From Acidimicrobiaceae bacterium (GTDB taxonomy: Bacteria; Actinomycetota; Acidimicrobiia; Acidimicrobiales; RAAP-2), in NCBI GenBank assembly GCA_003138855.1, contig PLHF01000043.1, positions 54,135 to 86,508 on the forward strand: 32,374 nt of DNA, given 5' to 3'. Shown here piece after piece: positions 1 to 6,213 of the stretch (within the stretch, counting starts at the first letter, position 1; each line of letters opens with the position of its first letter). The notes under the pieces were generated by a model. The model was not told the origin of the DNA and searched no databases. It saw only the letters and a list, made by a program, of their open reading frames with translations. The position numbers and the translations under genes were made by a program.

Positions 1-207
1 AGCGTGTCGATGGACCGGGTGTGAGCTCACCTTCGAGATCGTCCCTGGATCGAGCGCACATACGACCGGAGCCGTCGTCGGCGCGGACTCGTCGAGCTCC
101 CTCCCCGTCGAGTTCGAACTCACTTTCACCGAGTGGGTCGACCTGCACGCCCCCTCGCCTGCTCACGAGCAGGTTTCGATGTACCGCGGAACCAACAGGG
201 CGGACCG

Positions 208-213
208 TAGTAT
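208..213 (+). promoter_or_regulatory. Putative -10 box, leaderless start of ABC ATPase gene
   Basis: TAGTAT ends six bases before the GTG at 220. It matches the actinobacterial TANNNT -10 pattern and places the transcription start at or next to the start codon. No Shine-Dalgarno or convincing -35 is visible. The upstream bases 1-207 hold no gene that I can support. Confidence 0.5.
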
Positions 214-219
214 GCGCCT

Positions 220-1119
220 GTGGCCGGACTGCTGGAGTTCGACGGCCTGAGCCGGCGATTCGGCACGGTGACCGCCCTCGACGACCTGAGCTTCTCGGTC
301 CCCTCGGGCCAGGTCGTGGGGTTCCTCGGTCCGAACGGTGCCGGCAAGACCACGACAATGCGGGCCGTCTTCGGGCTCACTGACCTCGACGCTGGGTCGG
401 TGCGGTGGAATGGGATGCCAGTCGGGGCCACCCAGCGCCGCCGCTTCGGCTATATGCCCGAGGAGCGGGGCCTGTACCCGAACATGCTCGTGGCAGAAGA
501 GGTCGAGTACTTGGGACGGCTGCACGGAATGGACAGGAGCAGCGCTGCCACTGCCACCAAACAGTGGCTGGAGCGCCTGGACGTGGCCGACCGGGCAACC
601 AGCAAGGTGGAGGCCCTGTCCCACGGCAACCAGCAGCGGGTGCAACTGGCGGCGGCCCTGGTGCACGACCCTGAGATGCTGGTGCTGGACGAGCCGCTCG
701 CCGGTCTGGACCCGACCGGCATCGATGCCATCGGCGAGGTGCTCGTCGAGCAGGCCCATGCCGGGCGATGCGTGCTGTTCTCGAGCCACCAGCTCGACCT
801 GGTCGAGAACCTCTGCGGGTCAGTGGTCATCATCGACCACGGTCGGCTGGTGGCGAGGGGGACCGTCGACGAGTTGGCAACGAGTGGCCCACGGCGCCTC
901 GCGGTCCGGGTAGAAGGAGACCGTCAGGGGACATGGGCGCAAGGCATCCCGGGCGTCACCGTGTCGGAGGTGGACGGAGGCGAGGTACGTCTCGTTCTCG
1001 ACGACGCCACTGACAGTGACGTCGTGCTGGAGGCTGCGCGCTCCGCCGGGCGCGTCACCGAGTTCGTCATCGAACGCCGCCGACTATCCGAGGTGTTCAG
1101 GGAGGCGGTGGGCCGGTGA
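220..1119 (+). CDS. ABC transporter ATP-binding protein
   Basis: A 299-residue nucleotide-binding subunit of an ABC-2 type exporter of the NatA/CcmA class. It hydrolyses ATP on the cytoplasmic face to drive the permease encoded next. Visible motifs: Walker A GPNGAGKTT at residues 37-45, signature LSHGNQQRV at about 133-141, Walker B MLVLDEP at 153-159, the D-loop that follows, and the H-loop SSH at 188-190. The C-terminal 80 residues are the variable extension usual in drug or sodium exporters of this class. The start is a GTG with a TANNNT -10 box just upstream. Its stop overlaps the permease start by four bases (GTGA), so the two are translationally coupled. The substrate cannot be read from sequence. 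Confidence 0.93.
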   Translation: MAGLLEFDGLSRRFGTVTALDDLSFSVPSGQVVGFLGPNGAGKTTTMRAVFGLTDLDAGSVRWNGMPVGATQRRRFGYMPEERGLYPNMLVAEEVEYLGRLHGMDRSSAATATKQWLERLDVADRATSKVEALSHGNQQRVQLAAALVHDPEMLVLDEPLAGLDPTGIDAIGEVLVEQAHAGRCVLFSSHQLDLVENLCGSVVIIDHGRLVARGTVDELATSGPRRLAVRVEGDRQGTWAQGIPGVTVSEVDGGEVRLVLDDATDSDVVLEAARSAGRVTEFVIERRRLSEVFREAVGR

Positions 1120-2432
1120 AGGCGCTCCCGATCGTCCTCGCCGCCCTCGGGGTGGTGCTGCTCGTCCGCCTCGGCTTGCGCCGCAGAGGCCGGCGGCGAT
1201 CATCGCCGCTCAGTATGCCCACACGCGGACTTCGCGGCACTGGGCTCCTCGGCATCACCGGACTCGTGGCCGGGCGCGAGATCCGAGAGCGGGTGCGGGG
1301 TCGTGTGTTGCGAGTAGTTACCCTCATCCTCTTCGCCGTGGTGGCGGCTGCCGTGGTCATCCCCACCATCCACACCGGGACCACCACGCGCCAGAGGGTG
1401 GGCGTGGTCGCCGGCTCGCCCGCCCTCGATGCCGAGCTGCAGAAGCTGGCTACAACCGTCGGACTGCCCGTAGAACTGGTCCACGAGCCCGACCTGAGCG
1501 CCGCTCGCGCTGCGTTGAGCACCGGCAAACTCGACATGGTCGTCGATGGCGGCACGAGGATCCTCGTGCAGAATCCCATCTCGACTGCTGATACGTCCAC
1601 CGAGGCCCTGTACGTGCGGGGCGTGGCCACAGCTCTGGGAGCACAGGAAACCTTCGCCCGGGCCGGCCTGACCCCGGAGCAGGCGGCCGCCGTGGCCGAG
1701 GCCAAGCCGTTGCCGGTCGAGAGCGTCAATCCTGGCAAGCAAGCCCGCACAACGGAGGAGGCGACGGCGCTGATCGGGGTCATCCTCATCTTCATTGTCC
1801 TTACCCAGTACCTCACGTGGACGCTCATGGGCGTTATGGAAGAAAAGGCGAGCCGCGTCGTGGAAGTCCTCCTCGCCACGGTGCGGCCGGGCCAACTGCT
1901 GGCGGGCAAGGTGGCTGGCATCGGCGTGGTCGCCCTGGTGCAGGCCGTGGCCCTGGTGGCGTTCGCGCTGGTGCTGGCCAAGGTCGTGGGCTCGGGCCTC
2001 GTGCACGGGGCGGCACCGCTCGTGGTTGTGGCCACGCTCGTCTGGCTGGTCCTCGGGTACGCCTTCTACAGCTGGGTGTATGCCGCTGCCGGATCGTTGG
2101 CCGAGCGTCAGGACCAGGTGCAGAGCTTGGCGTTGCCACTGAGCGCACCGCTCATCTTCGGCTACATCGTCTCGCTCATAGGGGTCAGCTCGGGCAATGC
2201 CTCGCTGCTCGTCAAGGTGCTGGCCTACCTGCCTCCCACCGCCCCCTTCGCCATGCCCACGTTGGTCGGGTTCGGAGAGGTCACTTGGTGGCAGTTTCTG
2301 CTTTCGGTGGTTGTGAGCGTGGTGTGCACCGTAATGGTGGCGCTGGTGGCAGCCCGCGTCTACCGCACGGCCGTGCTCCGTACCGGTGGACGGGTGCGAC
2401 TGCGCGAGCTCGTCCCGACTCTGGCCAAGTGA
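1116..2432 (+). CDS. ABC-2 type transporter permease (NatB-like)
   Basis: A 438-residue integral membrane subunit pairing with the preceding ATPase. The layout is typical of NatB/ABC-2 permeases. There is a hydrophobic N-terminal segment (about residues 3-19), an Arg-rich cytoplasmic stretch, then GREIRERVRGR leading into a second helix (about 66-86). A large extracytoplasmic domain of about 130 residues follows, and then a block of five or six helices from about residue 220 to 420. The sequence EEKASRVVEVLLATVRPGQLLAGK, just after the first helix of that block, is the conserved cytoplasmic coupling region of the family. The GTG start at 1116 overlaps the ATPase stop. The exported molecule is unknown; drug, lipid or sodium export are all possible. 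Confidence 0.88.
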   Translation: MKALPIVLAALGVVLLVRLGLRRRGRRRSSPLSMPTRGLRGTGLLGITGLVAGREIRERVRGRVLRVVTLILFAVVAAAVVIPTIHTGTTTRQRVGVVAGSPALDAELQKLATTVGLPVELVHEPDLSAARAALSTGKLDMVVDGGTRILVQNPISTADTSTEALYVRGVATALGAQETFARAGLTPEQAAAVAEAKPLPVESVNPGKQARTTEEATALIGVILIFIVLTQYLTWTLMGVMEEKASRVVEVLLATVRPGQLLAGKVAGIGVVALVQAVALVAFALVLAKVVGSGLVHGAAPLVVVATLVWLVLGYAFYSWVYAAAGSLAERQDQVQSLALPLSAPLIFGYIVSLIGVSSGNASLLVKVLAYLPPTAPFAMPTLVGFGEVTWWQFLLSVVVSVVCTVMVALVAARVYRTAVLRTGGRVRLRELVPTLAK

Positions 2433-2699
2433 AGCGTGCAATGACTACCGCACAGGCGGCCGAGGTGGACGAGGCCATGGTCGGCTGGGGGAAGCGGCGG
2501 ATTTACCGGCGCGGAGCCGGTGGACGCAGAAGCCTCGACGGAGGCCAGCTCGGACCCGCCCACCACGCCGTGACGCTTGGCGTAGTGACTGATCGGTTGC
2601 AATCGACAGCCAGGGGTTCGAACATCGCCATTTGCCTCGGTTGGCGAAACGGAGGTCACAACCCCGTTTACCAGGGAAAGCGTTGTATTTTCCACAACC

Positions 2700-2748
2700 C
2701 GGTGGAGGCGATGGGACTCGAACCCGCGAACCTCTTGACTGTCAGTCA
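2700..2748 (-). repeat. Truncated tRNA 3' half, candidate att site
   Basis: Bases 2701-2748 match 5889-5936 at 45 of 48 positions, with mismatches at 2712, 2726 and 2742. The copy runs from the discriminator base and acceptor 3' strand through the T arm to the anticodon loop, then stops. Beyond 2748 there is no D arm or acceptor 5' strand. The anticodon position would read GAC instead of GGC, and the T stem has a C-A mispair, so this is not a working tRNA. A tRNA 3' fragment about 3 kb from an intact tRNA, in the same orientation, is the usual scar of site-specific integration into a tRNA gene. Confidence 0.75.
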
Positions 2749-2852
2749 TATTTTGGGCGTTCGGGAGGGTCATCGCCGGCCGCTACAGGCGGTCTACCAG
2801 GGATTATTGTCCAGCGCCGTTCAGGCCGGTTCAGCGGAGTCCGTCCCCTTTG

Positions 2853-2873
2853 CTTACACAATTGCTTACATTT
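2853..2873 (+). repeat. TTGCTTACA direct repeat pair, left copy
   Basis: Two copies of TTGCTTACA are spaced 12 bases apart. A related pair, TTGCCTAGA then TTGCTTACA with the same 12-base spacing, lies at 5812-5832 in the same orientation. Both pairs lie inside the two tRNA-derived repeats. This is the arrangement expected of arm-type integrase or excisionase sites, though I cannot prove binding. Confidence 0.45.
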
Positions 2874-3033
2874 TTCCGGCCCGGCGTCCCCCCGTCCGCC
2901 GCCCGGTCGGGCTCGCCGACGGCGCTCTCCCCGGGGCGGTGCCGGATACCTCCAGCAGCGAGGTCCACCGCTCTGGGCCTCGCGTGTCCGGGCCGGCACC
3001 GATCAACGCACTGTTCGGAGAGGGAGGCGGGGG

Positions 3034-3039
3034 TATCCT
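3034..3039 (+). promoter_or_regulatory. Putative -10 box, leaderless start of toxin-antitoxin-like pair
   Basis: TATCCT ends six bases before the ATG at 3046, fitting TANNNT leaderless expression. It also supports that ATG as the start. A purine-rich GAGGGAGG lies about 20 bases upstream, which is too far to serve as a Shine-Dalgarno. Confidence 0.5.
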
Positions 3040-3045
3040 GAGTTC

Positions 3046-3240
3046 ATGGCTGCGCAACCGGTGATGACCGCCGAGGAGTTGGTCGAGCGTGTTGGTCAGG
3101 CCGGGCCTCCTTCCCAGGACGACGTGACGATTCTCTGGGACGGCCGACGGCTGGACTCGCGGGAAGCGGCCCTGGAGTGGTTGGCAGAGGTCGCAGCGAA
3201 GCGCGCCGAGGAGGCCATCGGCGCCGATGGCCGATCCTGA
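3046..3240 (+). CDS. Small protein, candidate antitoxin of nucleotidyltransferase pair
   Basis: A 64-residue, acidic, mostly helical protein with no family I can name with certainty. It begins MAAQPVMTAEELVERV and has an Ala/Glu-rich C-terminal helix (AALEWLAEVAAKRAEEA). Its last 14 bases overlap the next gene in another frame, so the two are coupled. A tiny gene directly before and overlapping a stand-alone nucleotidyltransferase is the usual order of an antitoxin-toxin module, and that is the only ground for the role. The ATG at 3046 was chosen because of the -10-like hexamer six bases upstream; GTG 3061 or ATG 3064 are alternatives. Confidence 0.6.
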   Translation: MAAQPVMTAEELVERVGQAGPPSQDDVTILWDGRRLDSREAALEWLAEVAAKRAEEAIGADGRS

Positions 3241-3775
3241 CGGTCCTCCACACGATCTCAGACGTCTGATCGAGGTCCTCGACCGCCACGGAGTGGAGTA
3301 TCTGATGGTCGGAGGGGTTGCCGCTATCGGCTACGGCGCCGAGCGCCAAACCGAAGATGCAGACTGCGTCGTACGCCGGGAGCGGGCCAATCTCGACCGG
3401 CTCGCAGACGCCTTGCGGGAGATGCATGCTCGCCTCCGTGTCGGCGGGATGACCGATGCGGAGGCCAAGACGCTGCCAGTTCAGATCGACGGGACGACCC
3501 TCGCCATGGCCGCCATATCGACATGGATGACCGACGCCGGTCCCTTCGACGTACTCGCCGGTCTCGAGGCTCCGGATGGCCGCTTGGTGCCCTACGAGGA
3601 GCTGGCCGTGCGGGCGACGGTGCTCCGGGGTGATGGATTCGTGATCCGGGCCGCCGGCCTGGAGGACATCATCCGAGCCAAGGAGCGGGCCGACCGGGTC
3701 AAGGTCCGGGAGGCCCTACCGGAGTTACGCCGATTGCGAGACGCCGGTGCTGACAGTGACAGAGGTCCTTCATGA
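3227..3775 (+). CDS. Nucleotidyltransferase-fold protein, AbiEii/MNT-like toxin candidate
   Basis: A 182-residue protein of the nucleotidyltransferase superfamily. The N-terminal half has the signature GG at residues 29-30, followed by the metal-binding DAD at 44-46, within the VGGVAAIGYGAERQTEDAD segment. A third acidic residue is likely Asp108 (PFDVL). The C-terminal part, LEDIIRAKERADRVKVREALPEL, matches the helical tail of stand-alone nucleotidyltransferases annotated near toxin-antitoxin loci. Such enzymes transfer a nucleotide to tRNA or protein targets; the target here is unknown. It overlaps the small gene before it and converges with the HTH gene at 3810. It lies inside the tRNA-flanked segment, which fits a stability or defence module of a mobile element. 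Confidence 0.72.
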   Translation: MADPDGPPHDLRRLIEVLDRHGVEYLMVGGVAAIGYGAERQTEDADCVVRRERANLDRLADALREMHARLRVGGMTDAEAKTLPVQIDGTTLAMAAISTWMTDAGPFDVLAGLEAPDGRLVPYEELAVRATVLRGDGFVIRAAGLEDIIRAKERADRVKVREALPELRRLRDAGADSDRGPS

Positions 3776-3809
3776 CGTCTGGCCCTGGAGGCCTCAGTCG
3801 GCCGAAGTT

Positions 3810-4004
3810 CTACCCGCACTCCTGTTCCAGGAGCAGCGTCTGGACGAAGTCAAGCAGGCTGCTCCGCACCACGAGCCGACGCCGTCCCACCTTCACGCTC
3901 TGGATCTTCTTGGTCATCACCAACTCGTAGGTCCTGGTTCGACCGAGCCGGAGCACGTCGGCCGCCTCCTCCACCGAAAGCAACAGCTGGGGGTTCCTGT
4001 TCAT
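3810..4004 (-). CDS. Excisionase-family helix-turn-helix DNA-binding protein
   Basis: A 64-residue MerR-like winged-helix protein of the Xis/BldC (HTH_17) type. The segment LSVEEAADVLRLGRTRTYELV is the helix-turn-helix, and SVKVGRRRLVVRSSLLDFV is the wing plus closing helix. Such proteins bend DNA to direct excision of integrated elements or act as small transcription factors. The start at 4004 has a strong AAGGAGG four bases upstream. A longer in-frame start at 4109 also has GGAGG at proper spacing and would add 35 residues without recognisable structure. The gene converges with the nucleotidyltransferase gene. No integrase is adjacent, which is unusual for a true excisionase. Confidence 0.75.
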   Translation of the reverse strand: MNRNPQLLLSVEEAADVLRLGRTRTYELVMTKKIQSVKVGRRRLVVRSSLLDFVQTLLLEQECG

Positions 4005-4020
4005 TGTGCCTCCTTCGTCG
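4000..4020 (-). promoter_or_regulatory. Shine-Dalgarno fixing the HTH gene start
   Basis: On the minus strand AAGGAGG is followed by CACA and the ATG at 4004, close to a perfect anti-16S match. It contrasts with the many apparently leaderless genes in the window. Confidence 0.6.
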
Positions 4021-4160
4021 GGGACGAGCGGATCTCCGAACTCGCCCGGGTGATGGATGGTTCTGGTCCTGTCAGTGGCCTCCGTGTTGGCGCTGTGGTT
4101 CGTGCTCATGGTCGGCCTCCGATTGTGCGGCTCGTGTTGAGGTCCATGATCCAGACCGCC

Positions 4161-4296
4161 GTCACCCCCAACGTCACCTTCGAGGAGACCGGCCGGCATT
4201 GCGTCCACATCTGACTGTCACCCTGACGGCATCGGTCGTCACCTTCCACCCGAACGACGTCACCCTGACCGGACGGACTGTCCTTCGGACGTCACC
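4161..4296. repeat. GTCACC repeat cluster with a 21-base phased core
   Basis: Six GTCACC words in the same orientation start at 4161, 4173, 4217, 4238, 4259 and 4291. The three at 4217, 4238 and 4259 are exactly 21 bases apart, two helical turns. Two of these three extend to GTCACCCTGAC. The cluster lies just upstream of the minus-strand HTH gene. It could be a head-to-tail operator, an iteron-like array, or the multiple-repeat end of a decayed IS21-type element. Nothing in the sequence decides between these. Confidence 0.6.
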
Positions 4297-5039
4297 CTCC
4301 CTGGTAGAGAGGATCTTCGTCAGCCGTTCGGCCGGACCGAGACGATCTCGTCTGCGATGGAGTCGATGACCGTGTCCCAGCACCCGCCGTCCGGCATCAA
4401 GGTCGCTGCGGGGCGACGCCACGGCGATGACCGGCTTTGCCGTTGCCTCCACCAGCTCGGCTCCATCGCCGGTCTCCACTCCTCGCTCGGCCCGGGGCCG
4501 TCCCTTGACACCGAACGGTGGCCCTGGAGTCGGGGCTTCCATCGGAGCAAGGCCGGGCCTTGCTCCGCACTGGAGCAGGGCCGGTCGTGACCGCGCTGCG
4601 TCGTCTTCCCACCACGATGGTTCGTGGACGGTCAGGAATCCTCTGCGCCTGGCCATTGGCGGGTTGTCGCCAAGCTCGGAGCGCCTGTGGCGGTCGCCTG
4701 GACCGTGCAACGTGCGGCCGCGGGTGGCGCTGACCTCTCTCGCCGCCATCGACAGCGCACACGCTCAGGTCTCATCGGCCCCGTGGGCGATCGAGAGGCG
4801 CCCAGGCGGGCGTCGAGCCCGCCGTGGCCTCCTGCAAGGCACAAGCAGATCGGCGCGACGAACGCTGGTCGATCAATTCCACACAAACGCGCTGGTCACG
4901 CGACTATTTGAGAGAAACCTTCCCGTGCCCCGCAACTCGGTGAAAAGTCATAGCCAGGAAGGTGCCGCTAGCAGCTCGCCGGCCCCGACCCTGAGCTCCT
5001 TGTCACGTACCACCTGGTACTGGTAGAAGTCTGAGTCGC
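4297..5039. other. Gene-poor stretch, possibly decayed
   Basis: About 740 bases with only shadow-like open frames of Arg/Pro/Ser-rich composition on both strands. None shows a domain, ribosome site or plausible start. It contains the perfect inverted repeat at 4543-4567. The right end (about 4860-4960) is less GC-rich than the rest. It may be remnant DNA of the element. Confidence 0.5.
4543..4567. repeat. Perfect 12-base inverted repeat
   Basis: CGGAGCAAGGCC and its exact complement are separated by a single G. No T-run follows on either strand, so it is not a standard intrinsic terminator. It stands in a stretch without genes. A dimeric protein site or a cruciform is possible. Confidence 0.6.
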
Positions 5040-5588
5040 ATGCACGCGATCGAGCTTGTCTTCGCCACTGGATGGGCGGCGTTCTGGATCTACTGGCTCG
5101 TGGCAGCCTTCTCCATGAAGAGGGGCCGCGTCCCTTGGTCCCGCGAGCTGCGTATCAGGGCGGTGATCGTCATCATCGTGGTCCTCTTGATCCGCTTGGG
5201 AGCCTTCCGAGGTCACGGCCTCAACTCGGATCCGATACGCGCTGGACTCGGGCTCTTCCTGTTCGCGCTCGGGTTGGGGTTCGCCATCTGGGCCCGCGCA
5301 CACATCGGGCGCAACTGGGGCACACCGATGTCGCAAAAGGACGAACCGGAGCTGGTGACCAGCGGCCCCTACCACCTGGTCCGCCATCCCATCTACTCTG
5401 GCGTCCTGCTCGCGGGTGTCGGCACCGCGATGGCGCTGAGCTGGCTATGGCTCATCGCCGTAGGCCTGGCCGGGGTCTACTTCGTCTATAGCGCGACCGT
5501 CGAGGAGCGAAACCTGACCGAGCAGTTCCCCGACACCTACCCGGTGTACAGGCACTCGACCAAAATGCTCGTGCCCTTCATCTTCTAG
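5040..5588 (+). CDS. Isoprenylcysteine carboxyl methyltransferase (ICMT)-like membrane protein
   Basis: A 182-residue polytopic membrane protein of the ICMT/phospholipid methyltransferase superfamily. The methyl-donor site of the family is visible: TSGPYHLVRHPIYSG at residues 107-121, then the conserved EER at 155-157 with FPDTYPVYRHSTKMLVPFIF to the end. Four or five hydrophobic segments are recognisable (about 5-25, 40-55, 68-85, 122-150). Bacterial members methylate small lipophilic acids, thiols or unknown substrates; no prenylated protein is implied. The start codon has no clear Shine-Dalgarno. It lies between the gene-poor region and the tRNA, so it may be cargo of the element or the first host gene on that side. 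Confidence 0.82.
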   Translation: MHAIELVFATGWAAFWIYWLVAAFSMKRGRVPWSRELRIRAVIVIIVVLLIRLGAFRGHGLNSDPIRAGLGLFLFALGLGFAIWARAHIGRNWGTPMSQKDEPELVTSGPYHLVRHPIYSGVLLAGVGTAMALSWLWLIAVGLAGVYFVYSATVEERNLTEQFPDTYPVYRHSTKMLVPFIF

Positions 5589-5851
5589 GCGGACTCGGTC
5601 GGCTTCGCCATCAACAGCGAGGTGACCCACAGCGTTCGTTCTGCATCAACCAGCGGGCATCCCTGATGAGAAGGGTCTCAGCGTCCAGGCGAGACTGCCC
5701 CAGAATGCCGCTTGCAGAGGGCGGCCGAGGGGTGCCCAGGAAGGCCGGGTAATCGACACATTCTCCGTCCGGCCATCTTCGTTCGCCCCAATCCGCAGAA
5801 GCCCATCTACGTTGCCTAGACAATTGCTTACATTTCAGCCACAGGCGCGAC
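5589..5851. other. Intergenic region before the tRNA terminator
   Basis: About 260 bases without a credible gene on either strand. Its right end carries the second TTGCTTACA-type repeat pair (5812-5832). Confidence 0.4.
5812..5832 (+). repeat. TTGCTTACA-type repeat pair, right copy
   Basis: TTGCCTAGA and TTGCTTACA are 12 bases apart. They resemble the pair at 2853-2873 at about 22 of 25 positions across the whole block, including the shared ACAATTGCTTACATTT. Same orientation as the left copy, and inside the tRNA-derived repeats. Confidence 0.45.
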
Positions 5852-5886
5852 AAACCCCAGGCCAGAAGTACTCTGACCTGGGGTTT
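5852..5886 (-). terminator. Hairpin terminator downstream of tRNA-Ala
   Basis: AACCCCAGG and CCTGGGGTT form a nine-base stem, extended inward by CAGA/TCTG across one mismatch. Short T-runs flank it on both strands. It begins five bases after the tRNA 3' end and so most likely ends the tRNA transcript. It could also stop readthrough from the ICMT-like gene. Confidence 0.7.
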
Positions 5887-5890
5887 TCGG

Positions 5891-5964
5891 TGGAGGCGAA
5901 GGGACTCGAACCCTCGAACCTCTTGACTGCCAGTCAAGCGCTCTACCAGCTGAGCTACGCCCCC
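5891..5964 (-). tRNA. tRNA-Ala (anticodon GGC)
   Basis: A 74-base cloverleaf with a 7-base acceptor stem, D arm GCTC/GAGC with loop AGCTGGTA, anticodon stem CTTGA/TCAAG enclosing CTGGCAG (anticodon GGC, reading GCC and GCU), and a T arm with loop TTCGAGT. The acceptor contains the G3-U70 wobble pair that identifies alanine tRNAs. The discriminator is A. CCA is not encoded (CCG follows). The 3' half, from the anticodon loop outward, is duplicated at 2700-2748, suggesting the gene is or was an integration target. Confidence 0.95.
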
Positions 5965-6213
5965 GTAGGTTGGGTCAGGTTATCAGCCCCCGGCCACCGC
6001 CAGAAGGGGGCCCGAGGCGGGACGGGCGGCCACGGGCGAAACCCCGGTTGCCACGGTCCCCCGCCGGTAATTGCGCGGACACCGTCGCTACGATCGGGTA
6101 GTGAACGACGAAGCCCGTTGATGCAGTGCCCGGCCGGCGGTCGGATGCTCTGGAACGGGCGATCGTACCGTGCATTCCCTGGGGCCGCCAGAGCAGAGAA
6201 GGGGGCAGTTCCG

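Larger units (their letters stand above)
2433..3033. other. Gene-poor interval holding a tRNA fragment and short direct repeats
   Basis: I see no coding sequence with family signal in this 600-base gap. It contains the tRNA 3' fragment at 2700-2748 and a pair of TTGCTTACA repeats at 2853-2873, annotated separately. It is the left boundary of the candidate integrated element. On the minus strand just past the tRNA fragment there is a weak GTTGT/ACAAC hairpin near 2680-2697. Confidence 0.5.

Noticed and set aside
1..24. Last codons of an upstream gene ending at a TGA
   Set aside because: Eight codons are too few to support a call.
2700..2773. A second complete tRNA (Val, GAC)
   Set aside because: Only the 3' half is present; no D arm or acceptor 5' strand follows and the T stem is mismatched.
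4174..4749. A 191-residue minus-strand open frame, considered as a transposase remnant
   Set aside because: I could find no catalytic motif or recognisable IstA/IstB segment; the neighbouring repeats alone do not prove an insertion sequence.
4427..5026. A 199-residue open frame in the gene-poor part of the element
   Set aside because: Ser/Arg/Pro-rich, no family pattern, no ribosome site or -10 hexamer at its start, and overlapping equally poor frames on the other strand.
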